64,000 nucleotides of DNA from Qipengyuania atrilutea. GTDB taxonomy: Bacteria > Pseudomonadota > Alphaproteobacteria > Sphingomonadales > Sphingomonadaceae. The DNA is taken from NCBI RefSeq assembly GCF_013370205.1, contig NZ_JABWGV010000003.1:310001-374000 (forward strand). Direction: 5' to 3'. The notes beneath the pieces were generated by a model. That model was given only the letters and a program-made list of their open reading frames with translations. It was not told where the DNA came from and made no database searches. Positions 24,922 through 33,461 of this stretch are shown piece by piece. The stretch's first letter is position 1, and every line of letters starts with the position of its first letter. A program made the position numbers and the translations under genes.

Positions 24922-26112
24922 ATGATGTCGGACAAGGTAGGCGTAGCGGTCATCGGGGTCGGAGGGGCAGTAGCCACCACGGCCATCGCGGGGATCGAGA
25001 TGATAAAGGCCGGCTCGAACGACCTGTCGGGCCTGCCGCTCGCCGACCGCAATGTGGACGGCATGAGCGCTTACAGCGACCTTGAGTTCGGCGGATGGGA
25101 CCTGGCGGAAGGCGACCTCGGAAGCTGCGCCATGCGGCACGGCGTTCTGTCCGAAAACGACTTGCAGGACGGCGCATCCAGTCTTCGCGGAATGAAGGCG
25201 TGGCCGGCCGTCGGCAGCAAAGCGCACTGCGCCAATATCGACGGCAACAACCGGATGGCGAGCGGTCACCGCGCGGCAGTCGAGCAAATTCGCGAGGACC
25301 TCGATCAGTTCAAGCAGGATCGGGGGCTCGACCGCATGGTAGTGATTAATCTCGCATCGACTGAGAAAATGCCGGATTCGGATGAGACGAGTCTTGCATC
25401 CCTTGATGCCTTCGAGAGCGGCCTTGATGCGGACGATCCGGCGATCAGCCCAGCGATGCTCTATGCCTATGCTGCGATCGGAGCGGGTACGCCTTACGCG
25501 AACTTCACCCCGTCAATGGCTGCCGACGTGGTGCCTCTCGCTCAGCTTGCCGCCGACGAGAACGTCGCGGTTGCGGGCAAGGACGGCAAGACCGGGCAGA
25601 CGTTCCTCAAGACGGTCATCGCTCCGGCGCTGCGCGACCGTGCGCTGCACGTCGACGGATGGTTTTCGACCAACATCCTCGGCAACTCGGACGGTCTGGC
25701 GCTCGACGATCCCAAATCGCTTGCCTCGAAGCTAGATACCAAGGGCAGCGTGCTCGACGACATCCTAGGTTACAAGGTCGAGGATCACATCATCATGATC
25801 CATTATTACCGTCCGCGCGGCGACGACAAGGAAGCTTGGGACAACGTCGATCTGACCGGCTTCATGGGCCAGAAAATGCAACTGAAGCTGAATTTCCTTT
25901 GCAAGGACTCCATCCTTGCCGCGCCGTTAGCAGTCGAGATCGCGCGCTGCCTCGATCTGGCCGCCAAGCGCGGACAGGGCGGCGTGCGCGAAGAACTTAG
26001 CCTCTTTTTCAAAGCCCCGCAGATGGCAAACGGTAAAGCGCCGGAGCACGCGTTCGACAAGCAGCAGGCCATGCTGGATCATTGGCTGATCGAAGGCGGC
26101 GAGAAGGGATGA
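24922..26112 (+). CDS. ino1: Inositol-3-phosphate synthase
   Basis: 396 aa cytoplasmic NAD-dependent enzyme turning glucose-6-phosphate into myo-inositol phosphate. Seen: the NAD loop VGVAVIGVGGAVATTAIAG (~5-23), and the catalytic core motifs AGKDGKTGQTFLKT, WFSTNILGNSDG and LKLNFLCKDSILAAPLA. These carry the conserved Lys residues of the family. It is shorter than the ~510-aa eukaryotic form and close to the length of actinobacterial and archaeal types. It is the first gene of a nine-gene overlapping operon; its TGA overlaps the next ATG. In such a setting it supplies inositol for a dedicated product, like its role ahead of mycothiol synthesis in actinobacteria (established there, inferred here). 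Confidence 0.95.
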   Translation: MMSDKVGVAVIGVGGAVATTAIAGIEMIKAGSNDLSGLPLADRNVDGMSAYSDLEFGGWDLAEGDLGSCAMRHGVLSENDLQDGASSLRGMKAWPAVGSKAHCANIDGNNRMASGHRAAVEQIREDLDQFKQDRGLDRMVVINLASTEKMPDSDETSLASLDAFESGLDADDPAISPAMLYAYAAIGAGTPYANFTPSMAADVVPLAQLAADENVAVAGKDGKTGQTFLKTVIAPALRDRALHVDGWFSTNILGNSDGLALDDPKSLASKLDTKGSVLDDILGYKVEDHIIMIHYYRPRGDDKEAWDNVDLTGFMGQKMQLKLNFLCKDSILAAPLAVEIARCLDLAAKRGQGGVREELSLFFKAPQMANGKAPEHAFDKQQAMLDHWLIEGGEKG

Positions 26113-27002
26113 GCCTTACGCCTGCAGTCCTGCCTTTGCTGCGCGAACTGGGCGATCTGAAGCGCATCCGCTCGGCAGGACGGGCCGGTTCGATTGCGAC
26201 CCGGCTGTTCGAAAGCGGCTGGTCGGCATGGCTGGGTGGCGGAGATCAAACTGACATCGCCTACCGCGCGATGGCGGCCGGTCTTGCCGCGGCGCGGCTG
26301 GGTGATCTTGATTATGCGAAGCTCGGCGAACTGGGAATGTCTGACGAAGAAAGACTGTCCGCGATGGAGCGCAGCGTCGACGAGGTTGCGGGTCCGCTTG
26401 ATGCGGCGCTGGTCAAGCGGCTGAAGTCGCAGTTGGGAAGTCCATTGCCGGACGTTAGTGATCTGCCTGACACTATCGCCGCCCTGCGCGATCAGCCCCG
26501 CGCGGGTGTTACCGGACCCGGCAAACCCCGCGTGATGCTGCAACCTGAAGAGAACCACGCCGAGCACAGCTTCATAGTCGCGCTGTACGCCGGACTGCTG
26601 GCGCCGTTCTACGATGCCGATCCCGCTGAAGCGTTCTGGCACGGTATGGTCCACCATCTGCATAGCGCGGCGATGCCGGATGCAGGCTATTCGGGAGAAA
26701 TCCTGCTGGGAGATCTTCTGGGCAAGGTCGTCGACCGAGCCCGCGAACTTGCGCTGGCGGACCTTCCCGATGAACTCGCCGAGGTAAGTGCCAGGCACCT
26801 TGCTGCGATTGCCGACGACGCTTCGCCCGCCGCCCGTGCCTTTCACGCCGCCGACGTGACCGACCGCGTGGTGGAGATCGAACAGCATCTGAAGCGCTTC
26901 GCCGTGACGATGGCGCTGGTTCTGGACGATTACGGTCTCGTCCATGACGGTCCGGTCAAAGCATTTCATGATGAGACGCTCGAAGCGATTGGCCTGCCGT
27001 GA
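26109..27002 (+). CDS. HD-domain-like hydrolase of the YcaO/inositol operon
   Basis: 297 aa, soluble. Seen: a His-rich centre, NHAEHSFIVALYAGLL (His150, His153) and WHGMVHHLHSAAMPD (His178, His182, His183, His185), with a later HAADVTDRVVEIEQHLKRF. The helical spacing resembles HD-family metal phosphohydrolases, but the signature His-Asp pair appears as His-His, so it is a variant or a different metal enzyme. The ATG overlaps the inositol-phosphate synthase stop (ATGA). Possible jobs are removing phosphate from an inositol-phosphate intermediate, or an HD-fold oxygenase-type reaction (myo-inositol oxygenase also has this fold). Neither can be decided from sequence. Confidence 0.7.
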   Translation: MSLTPAVLPLLRELGDLKRIRSAGRAGSIATRLFESGWSAWLGGGDQTDIAYRAMAAGLAAARLGDLDYAKLGELGMSDEERLSAMERSVDEVAGPLDAALVKRLKSQLGSPLPDVSDLPDTIAALRDQPRAGVTGPGKPRVMLQPEENHAEHSFIVALYAGLLAPFYDADPAEAFWHGMVHHLHSAAMPDAGYSGEILLGDLLGKVVDRARELALADLPDELAEVSARHLAAIADDASPAARAFHAADVTDRVVEIEQHLKRFAVTMALVLDDYGLVHDGPVKAFHDETLEAIGLP

Positions 27003-28111
27003 GCGACCAATCGCCCTTCCGTTCACCGACTACGAGCCGGGCGCTTCATTATGACACGCCGCACTCGCTGAGCGATGGACAATTCGAGCGCTGGCCGGTG
27101 GTGGACGGCATTCCCTATCTTCGTACCGCGAGCGAGGGACTAGTCGCACTAGCTCTGAGCGAACTTGATGGGGGCAACCCGGATGCAGCGCTGGTCGCAC
27201 TGCTGACCGATCAGGATACGTGGTGGAACGGTCCGCCGACCGATCTCGATGAACTGCGGGAGTTGGTACGCCGGCGTGATACGGTGACGCTTCGCGAAGC
27301 AATGACTTTGCTGCGTTACGGGCCCGTCGGCGATTACTTCGCGCATCGCTGGTCCGACCCGACCTTTCTCGCCGGGCTTGCGCTGCTCGAAGCGCACTGG
27401 AACGAGCCGGAAAGCGCCTTCGAACTCGCCGGCGGCATCGGACACTATGCGCGTGAGCTTACGCGGCGCGGCGTCAAATGCATCAGCGCGGATATCGTCT
27501 TTTCGAAGTGCTGGCTCGCGAAGCAATTTGTCGCACCCGAAGCGGAATACGTCATCTTCGATGCGAAGGATAGCTGGCCGGTCGCGGGCCGGACCTTCGA
27601 CCTCGTGCATTGCCAGGACGCATTCTATTTCCTGCCTGATCAGGCGAAGGTTGCGGACCGCCTGCGGAACGTGCTCAGCGACGGAGGCGTCCTTGCGGTC
27701 GGCCATTTGCATAACGATGCGGTCGCAGGCGGCGCGTTCGGTCCGGCGAAAACTGCCGCGGAATGGCAGACGCTGTTCCCGGACGCACATGTCTATGACG
27801 AGCGCGAACTCCGCCGTGCGTTGCTTTCCGGAGAGCGTCCCGTGCAAGCGGAATGGACTGCCGATCCGCAGGTCGAAGCTTGGGCAATCGTCGAAGGCGG
27901 CAACCAGCCGCGCGCAATCGGCGGCGGGCTGGCCGTGCCGCCGCAAAATGCCGTCCTACGTGCCAATCCGCTTATTGAGCCGGACGGACCGATGTGGCCG
28001 TCGGAACGCTACGCAGCCGAGTACGGACCGGCGGCCACCTGGACCGACCCTACGTCGCCTGTAGCGCCCGAACGCGACCGCCGCCTCGTCGACCTGCCGG
28101 AGCGTTGGTGA
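26999..28111 (+). CDS. Class I SAM-dependent methyltransferase
   Basis: 370 aa. Seen: an N-terminal Trm112-like element (RWPVVDGIPYLR, ~32-42), and a Rossmann methyltransferase core with the glycine-rich SAM loop FELAGGIGHYARELTRRGVKCISADIVFSKC. After the core come FDLVHCQDAFYFLPD, with the post-II acidic segment, and LRNVLSDGGVLAVGHLHNDA. GTG start at 26999 overlaps the previous stop (GTGA). The C-terminal ~100 residues are proline rich and unmatched. The substrate is unknown; in this operon it most plausibly O- or N-methylates the inositol-derived product. Confidence 0.85.
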   Translation: MSDQSPFRSPTTSRALHYDTPHSLSDGQFERWPVVDGIPYLRTASEGLVALALSELDGGNPDAALVALLTDQDTWWNGPPTDLDELRELVRRRDTVTLREAMTLLRYGPVGDYFAHRWSDPTFLAGLALLEAHWNEPESAFELAGGIGHYARELTRRGVKCISADIVFSKCWLAKQFVAPEAEYVIFDAKDSWPVAGRTFDLVHCQDAFYFLPDQAKVADRLRNVLSDGGVLAVGHLHNDAVAGGAFGPAKTAAEWQTLFPDAHVYDERELRRALLSGERPVQAEWTADPQVEAWAIVEGGNQPRAIGGGLAVPPQNAVLRANPLIEPDGPMWPSERYAAEYGPAATWTDPTSPVAPERDRRLVDLPERW

Positions 28112-29109
28112 TGGGTACGCGCTGGGGCATCGTCGGTTACGGCTGGGTGGCACGCGATTACATGGCGCCCGGCATCCGTGCGTCCGGAGGCGAGGTGGCT
28201 GCCATTTGCGATTGCGCGCTTGCTGCGCACGGCCACGCTGCGAACTTTGGCGCGCGTTCTTACGCTGAACTGGGAGCGATGCTGGACGATGGCGGTCTCG
28301 ACGCGATCTACGTCGCGACGCCCAACCACCTTCACGCGGGCGTAATCGAGCAGGTCGCTCCGTACGGCATACCCATTCTGTGCGAAAAGCCGTTAGCGCA
28401 TTCGGCAGCTGATCTCGAACGCATCGGCAGGGTTGCGGAAAGCGGCGAGGTTCGCATGGGTACGGCATTCGATCAGCGTTATCATCCCGCCCATGCGCTC
28501 ATCCGCGAGCGTATCGCGTCCGGCGACCTCGGAACGGTGACGGCAATCCGGATCGTCTACTGCTGCTGGGTCGATCCGAACTGGAGCCGCAATACGGGCG
28601 ATAACTGGCGCGCCCGGCCCGAATGCGCCGGCGGCGGGGCGGTGCTCGATCTTGCGCCGCACGGGCTCGATCTCGCGCAGTTCCTTATGGACGAGCCGGT
28701 TCAGAACCTTACCATGCGGCTTCAGCGGCGCATTCACGACTACGCGGTGGAGGACGGCGGCATGACCATCGGCGCGATGCCATCGGGCACGCTGTTCTCC
28801 AGCCACACAAGCTACAACTGGCCCGAGGAACTGCCGCGCCGCCGTCTCGAGATCGCCGGGACCGAAGCGATGATCGTCGCGACCGATACGATGGGGCAGG
28901 ACGCGGGCGGGCACATGACCCGGATCGACGCGAAGGACGGGTCGACGCAGTCGCTCGCATTCGACACCGGTACATCGCCCTTTACGCGCCAGGCTGCAGC
29001 TTTCTCCGAATTCGTCCGCAACGGCACAGGCGATTTCGACATTAATCGCGATATTGCCGCCGCCCGGCAGTTCTTCGCCGCGTTCGAGGAGGCGCGCACA
29101 TGCCTTTGA
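28111..29109 (+). CDS. Gfo/Idh/MocA-family oxidoreductase
   Basis: 332 aa NAD(P)-dependent dehydrogenase. Seen: the N-terminal Rossmann motif WGIVGYGWVARDYMAPGI, the family hallmark LCEKPLA (EKP, ~residues 93-97), YVATPNHLHAGVIEQ, and a C-terminal domain with GGGAVLDLAPHGLDLAQFL, where the conserved Asp/His pair of inositol-dehydrogenase-like enzymes sits. The ATG at 28111 shares one base with the upstream stop. Family members oxidise inositols, glucose-fructose and sugar acids. Next to inositol-phosphate synthase and an IolE/H-like TIM barrel, a keto-inositol or aminocyclitol precursor role is attractive but inferred. Confidence 0.9.
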   Translation: MGTRWGIVGYGWVARDYMAPGIRASGGEVAAICDCALAAHGHAANFGARSYAELGAMLDDGGLDAIYVATPNHLHAGVIEQVAPYGIPILCEKPLAHSAADLERIGRVAESGEVRMGTAFDQRYHPAHALIRERIASGDLGTVTAIRIVYCCWVDPNWSRNTGDNWRARPECAGGGAVLDLAPHGLDLAQFLMDEPVQNLTMRLQRRIHDYAVEDGGMTIGAMPSGTLFSSHTSYNWPEELPRRRLEIAGTEAMIVATDTMGQDAGGHMTRIDAKDGSTQSLAFDTGTSPFTRQAAAFSEFVRNGTGDFDINRDIAAARQFFAAFEEARTCL

Positions 29110-29915
29110 GCCATTTCGCCTGCGCCAATTGCGGTTTCTGGCAGCAGCATTTCGCGCCGCCCGACTGCCCGGTCTGTTCGGACGTGCGCAACGACCTTCC
29201 CGAAGACGGGTGGCGCTTCCTGCCCGAGACGGACGTCGCCACGGTGCATGATGGCAGCTTCCGCGAGGTTGCGAGCGGCCTTTGGGCGTTCACGACCAAG
29301 CCGCAGCTCGGACTAGGCGGAACGGGCTGGCTGATCGTTCGCGAGGGCGGCAACATCGCCTTTGAAGCCGCGCCATATTACTCTCAAGCAGTGCTTGCAC
29401 AGATCGAGGCACTCGGCGGGATAGCGTATCTCGCGGCGAGCCACCCGCACGGTTACGGCGCGCTGTTTCAGTTGCAACGCCATTTCGATCCGCCGGTGGT
29501 CGCTATCCATACGGACGACCTCAACTACACCAAGGCGCTCCGGGTGACGGCGCCCTATGATGACACGCTCGAACTCGCGGACAATTATACGCTGCACCAC
29601 GTCGGCGGCCACTACGCCGGACAGGCCGCGCTGCACGATGCCAAACACGGGCGCCTTTTCTGCGGCGATATGTTCAAGATCGACCAGGACGAAAGCGGGC
29701 GCTCGACGCATATCTCGAGTCACAAGGCGTTCCACAAGGACATCCCGCTGACGCATGGCGAGCTGCAGCGGTACCGCGACGTGATCGCGCCGCTTGCCTT
29801 CGATGCCCTGCTCACACCATTCGAATACGCGCCCGAAATCGGCAGAGACCGCGCGCTCGAAGTCCTCGACGAAGCTCTGTCGCGCCCCCCTCAAGTCAAG
29901 CGAGTAGCCTTATGA
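29100..29915 (+). CDS. Metallo-beta-lactamase-fold protein with N-terminal zinc ribbon
   Basis: 271 aa. Seen: four cysteines C8-x2-C11-x11-C23-x2-C26 forming a small zinc- or iron-ribbon. Then comes a metallo-beta-lactamase-like fold with SHPHGYGALFQLQ where HxHxDH is expected (only the first two His present), HVGGHYAGQAALHD, and RLFCGDMFKID (Asp present). The active site is therefore partly degenerate, perhaps one-metal. The ATG overlaps the previous gene by 10 bp and the TGA overlaps the YcaO ATG. The ribbon suggests handling of metal, electrons or sulfur. Similar fusions occur in several natural-product clusters; exact function unknown. Confidence 0.82.
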   Translation: MPLSHFACANCGFWQQHFAPPDCPVCSDVRNDLPEDGWRFLPETDVATVHDGSFREVASGLWAFTTKPQLGLGGTGWLIVREGGNIAFEAAPYYSQAVLAQIEALGGIAYLAASHPHGYGALFQLQRHFDPPVVAIHTDDLNYTKALRVTAPYDDTLELADNYTLHHVGGHYAGQAALHDAKHGRLFCGDMFKIDQDESGRSTHISSHKAFHKDIPLTHGELQRYRDVIAPLAFDALLTPFEYAPEIGRDRALEVLDEALSRPPQVKRVAL

Positions 29916-31411
29916 AGAACTCCGGCCTGCCTGCCGATCTGCCCGATGCGGCGCGGCTGTATCTGGATGCGTTTCCGAAAGGCGAGATAGTTGCCTTCCC
30001 GATCGATCCGATCGACCGCGTGGGTATTCCGGTGTGGATCGTCGCGCTGTTTCCCGAAGACCAACCGCGCCTTGATGGGGTCATGCCCTACGGCGTCGGC
30101 TACGGCATGGACGAAGGCCAGGCGATCCTCGGCGCGATGGGCGAGATTGCGGAAATGGCCTTCCCGGCACTCTCGCTTGGCGCAAGAGAGAAGACGCGCG
30201 GCTCTTACGCCGAGCTTGCCGCTTCGGTAGGCGAACGCTCCGTCGCCGACCCGCTCACCCTGTGCCTGCCCGCCGGGTCGAGCGTCGGCCGCGATACCCA
30301 GCTCGAATGGGTGGAGGGGGTCCGGCATACCGACGGATCGACCGTACTCGTCCCGATCGACCTTGCGGCGTACAATTCGGCGGAGCTGTCGGAAGGCTAC
30401 AAGCCGTTCACGACGATTATCTCCAACGGCATGGGCGCTGGACCCGATCTCGACTGGGCAGTCGGGCATGGGCTTTGCGAGATATTGCAGCGCGACGGTA
30501 ACGGTCTGCTGTTCCGCGCGCTCGACCGCGGGGTCGCCATCGACCTGCCTGACGACTTGCCCGAAGGCGCTGCCGCTCTGCTCGCGAATTACGAAGCGGC
30601 CGGCGTCCGCCCCATCCCGAAGTTTGCGACCGACGAGTTCGGCATCTGCAATCTCTACTGCGTCGGTGTGGACGAGCGCGGCGCGCCTGCCGAACCGATC
30701 ATGGTCTCGGCGTGCGGCGAAGCAGCGCATCCCGACCGCAATGCCGCGCTCGAAAAGGTGCTGACCGAATATGCGGCGAGCCGGGCACGAAAGGCGTATG
30801 CGCACGGCGATGACGCGCGCACCCGGGCTCTTAGTCCCGAGACTTATGTCGACCGCTTCCTCGCGCGAAGCGGAGGAGCGGCAAAGAGTTCGGACCGCAG
30901 GGCGCTCGGTGCGATGATCGACTGGCAATTGCGCGAGGCGGGCGAGATCCGGGGTTGGCTTTCCGGCAATATGCTGTCCGAAAAGCATCGAAAGCCGTTC
31001 GCCGACTTGCCGCATTCGGCCTGTCCGGGCCCACGCGACCGAGGCCGCATCGCGCTGGAGCGCGCGGTCGATGCCGGGTTCGATCCGCTCTACGTCGACA
31101 TGACGCCCGCAGGCTGCCCGGTGGCGACGGTGAAGCTGATCGTTCCGGGCATGGAAGTTGAAACGATGAGCTATTACCGCATCGGAGAGCGCGGAACGCG
31201 CAAGCTGATCGAGATGGACAGCGAACTCATTACTTTCGGTAAGCGGCGCGAGGGACTGGAGCCGGTGCGTGTCACACCCGAAGCGATCGACAGGTTCGGC
31301 GGGCAGCCGCTGTTCGATACGAAACGCGCTGCCGAAATCGTCGGTCCGCTCTACCCGCTCTACCGCGAGCCCGAAGCGCACCACGCCGCCTCGCACCGCG
31401 TAGCGGCATGA
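29912..31411 (+). CDS. YcaO-domain protein (ATP-dependent amide-activating enzyme)
   Basis: 499 aa. Seen: two paired YcaO motifs. GVGYGMDEGQAILGAMGEIAE (61-81) corresponds to the G-x-G-x-G...A..A..E..E ATP/Mg site, and SNGMGAGPDLDWAVGHGLCEILQRD (171-195) to the NGxxAG...A...GL.E..ER site, with Glu78, Glu81, Glu190 and Arg194. Near the C-terminus VKLIVPGMEVETMSYY matches the conserved VPG strand. The C-terminus (ASHRVAA) has no PxPxP tail, which is typical of cyclodehydratase YcaOs. Family chemistry: ATP-driven phosphorylation of an amide oxygen, leading to azoline, thioamide or amidine. I see no TfuA, no E1/Ocin partner and no short precursor ORF nearby, so the substrate may be a small molecule. 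Confidence 0.9.
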   Translation: MKNSGLPADLPDAARLYLDAFPKGEIVAFPIDPIDRVGIPVWIVALFPEDQPRLDGVMPYGVGYGMDEGQAILGAMGEIAEMAFPALSLGAREKTRGSYAELAASVGERSVADPLTLCLPAGSSVGRDTQLEWVEGVRHTDGSTVLVPIDLAAYNSAELSEGYKPFTTIISNGMGAGPDLDWAVGHGLCEILQRDGNGLLFRALDRGVAIDLPDDLPEGAAALLANYEAAGVRPIPKFATDEFGICNLYCVGVDERGAPAEPIMVSACGEAAHPDRNAALEKVLTEYAASRARKAYAHGDDARTRALSPETYVDRFLARSGGAAKSSDRRALGAMIDWQLREAGEIRGWLSGNMLSEKHRKPFADLPHSACPGPRDRGRIALERAVDAGFDPLYVDMTPAGCPVATVKLIVPGMEVETMSYYRIGERGTRKLIEMDSELITFGKRREGLEPVRVTPEAIDRFGGQPLFDTKRAAEIVGPLYPLYREPEAHHAASHRVAA

Positions 31412-32241
31412 CGCTTCGCTACGCCTACAATACCAACGGCGCGGCCAACCACCGGCTGGACGATGCGCTGCGCCTGATTGCGGACAGCGGCTATCAGGGC
31501 GCGGCGATCACGCTCGACCACCATCACTGCGATCCCTTCGCCGACGACTGGCGCGGCGGGGCGAAGCGAATTGCAAGGTTGTTGGACGAACTGGGGCTTG
31601 GCGCGATCGTCGAGACCGGTGCGCGCTTCCTGCTCAATCCGCGCGCGAAGCACGAGCCGACGCTGATTTCGCCAGAACCGGAAGGCCGTGACCGCCGCGT
31701 CGCGTTACTGACGCGCGCGATCGACATCGCCGCGATTTGGAAGGCTGATGCGGTCAGCTTCTGGGCAGGCGTTCCGCGCCCCGGTGTCGGACGCGATGAT
31801 GCTCATAACTGGCTACACGCGGGGCTGGAGCGCGTTCTCAATTACGCGGAGGAAGCGGGAGTAGATGCGGCTTTCGAACCCGAGCCCGGTATGCTGATCG
31901 AAACCTGCGGTGAGTGGGATGCGCTACACGAGCGCCATCCGCGGCTGAAGCTCGCGCTCGATACGGGGCATTGCATTGTCAGTCAGGATATCGACCCCGC
32001 TGATGCGGTGCGCCGCTATGCCGATCACCTCGGCACGGTCGCAGTCGAGGATATGGCAAGAGGCGTTCACGTGCACTTGCCGTTCGGAGAGGGCGACATG
32101 GACATTCCTGCCGTCCTGAAGGCGCTGAACGACATAGGTTTCGAGCGCCTCGTTTCGGTCGAGCTCTCGCGCGAAAGCCCGCGCGCACACGAGGCTATCC
32201 CTGAGAGCATCGCGTATCTGCGGCAGAAAGCGCCGACATGA
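31408..32241 (+). CDS. TIM-barrel sugar isomerase/epimerase (IolE/IolH-like superfamily)
   Basis: 277 aa. Seen: the AP-endonuclease-2/xylose-isomerase-like barrel: NTNGAANHRLDDALRLIADSGYQGAAITLDHHH at the start, GVDAAFEPEPGMLI with the metal-binding Glu, LKLALDTGHC with the Asp/His metal pair, HVHLPFGEGDMDIPAVLKALNDIGF, and a terminal VSVELSRE Glu. These are the usual metal ligands of the fold. The ATG overlaps the YcaO stop (ATGA). Superfamily members isomerise or epimerise sugars and inososes or dehydrate keto-inositols. The Gfo/Idh/MocA dehydrogenase in the same operon makes a keto-cyclitol substrate plausible. Confidence 0.85.
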   Translation: MTLRYAYNTNGAANHRLDDALRLIADSGYQGAAITLDHHHCDPFADDWRGGAKRIARLLDELGLGAIVETGARFLLNPRAKHEPTLISPEPEGRDRRVALLTRAIDIAAIWKADAVSFWAGVPRPGVGRDDAHNWLHAGLERVLNYAEEAGVDAAFEPEPGMLIETCGEWDALHERHPRLKLALDTGHCIVSQDIDPADAVRRYADHLGTVAVEDMARGVHVHLPFGEGDMDIPAVLKALNDIGFERLVSVELSRESPRAHEAIPESIAYLRQKAPT

Positions 32242-33461
32242 GGGTCTGCTTCGTCAGCCGCCGTTTCTTCCCTGCCATTTCCGGCATGTCGATCTACGCG
32301 ATCAACCTTGTGCGGCAACTGATCGCGCGCGATCACGACGTGACGATGGTCAGCCAGTACCGCGGCGATGAGTTCGGCAAGGGCGTCTACGGCGGCGGCC
32401 CTCCGCCCGAAGTGCCGGGCGTAAAGGTCATCGGCCTCGAACAGCTGGGCGAGCAGGAAGCGAACGAAGGCACCGCCAATTTCGAGCGCGATATCGCGGC
32501 GATCATCAAGACCATCGTACGCGAGCACGCCGCCAAACCCTTCGATGTGCTGCACGCGCAATATGGTTATCCAACGGGCTGGGCGACGCTAGTGACAGGA
32601 CAGCGGCTCGGCTTGCCGGTCGTCGTGTCAATCCAGGGCGGCGACGGTCATTGGGTGGGAAGCTGCTGCGAAACGCACCGGCAGGCGATGCTGCGCGTAC
32701 TCGATCATCCGCAGGCCGTGCTGATTGGCGGGGAGAGTTTTGCGCGTGAAGTCAACGAGCGGCTCGGAACGCCGATAGACCGCTTTACCTATGTTCCGGG
32801 CGCGGTCGATACGGATCGCTTCACTCCCGGTACGCTTGGCGCGGACGACACGGTCCGCATCCTGTACCACGGCCGCGTCGATGCCCGCAAAGGCGTGCTC
32901 GACTTCATCAAGGCTTGCGCACGGCTAAGCGGCAATTGGCGTGCGACCATTTCCGGTATCGGGCCGGACTCAGAAGCGGCGAAATCGCTTGTCGCGGAAC
33001 GCGACCTCGAAGACCGGGTCACCTTTACCGGGTATGCCGAATACGCAGACGTGCCGGACATTTACCACGCGCATCACGTCTTCGCGTCACCGACCTACGC
33101 AGAGGGGTTTTCCAACACTATTCTCGAAGCGATGGCGAGCGGTTTGGCGATCGTATCCTGCCACGCGGTCGGCGTGTCGGACTGCCTGCGCGACGGCGAG
33201 AACGGATTGCTCAGCGAACCGGGCGACATCGCTGCGCAAGCCGCCAACCTGCAACTGCTTATCGACGATGCGGGAGAGCGGCAGCGTCTGGCCGCTACCG
33301 CACTTGCCGAATGCCGCGCGACCTACAGCTGGGACGTCGTGGGCGGAATGATCGCCGAAATCTACCGCGATGTCGCAGGCAACGGCGCCCCGCCGCCGTT
33401 CGATCCCGAACTCCCTCACGATCCGGCTTGCCGCTTCCTCAAACAGCCGCACCTCTTGTGA
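32238..33461 (+). CDS. GT4 glycosyltransferase (MshA-like position in pathway)
   Basis: 407 aa, GT-B fold. Seen: an N-terminal glycine-rich acceptor domain RRFFPAISGMSIYAINLVRQL, the donor domain with RILYHGRVDARKGVLDFIKA, then GYAEYADVPDIYHAHHVFASPTYAEGFSNTILEAMASGLAIVSCHAVGVSDCL, which contains the E-x7-E motif (EGFSNTILE) of retaining GT4 enzymes. The ATG overlaps the isomerase stop. In actinobacteria MshA, a GT4 enzyme, transfers GlcNAc from UDP-GlcNAc to inositol-3-phosphate. With inositol-phosphate synthase upstream and a PIG-L deacetylase downstream, the same chemistry is a reasonable inference here, though the donor and acceptor are untested. Confidence 0.9.
   Translation: MRVCFVSRRFFPAISGMSIYAINLVRQLIARDHDVTMVSQYRGDEFGKGVYGGGPPPEVPGVKVIGLEQLGEQEANEGTANFERDIAAIIKTIVREHAAKPFDVLHAQYGYPTGWATLVTGQRLGLPVVVSIQGGDGHWVGSCCETHRQAMLRVLDHPQAVLIGGESFAREVNERLGTPIDRFTYVPGAVDTDRFTPGTLGADDTVRILYHGRVDARKGVLDFIKACARLSGNWRATISGIGPDSEAAKSLVAERDLEDRVTFTGYAEYADVPDIYHAHHVFASPTYAEGFSNTILEAMASGLAIVSCHAVGVSDCLRDGENGLLSEPGDIAAQAANLQLLIDDAGERQRLAATALAECRATYSWDVVGGMIAEIYRDVAGNGAPPPFDPELPHDPACRFLKQPHLL

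Noticed and set aside
29891-31396. Minus-strand open frame of 501 codons
   Set aside because: Exact antisense of the YcaO gene; no start signal or domain.
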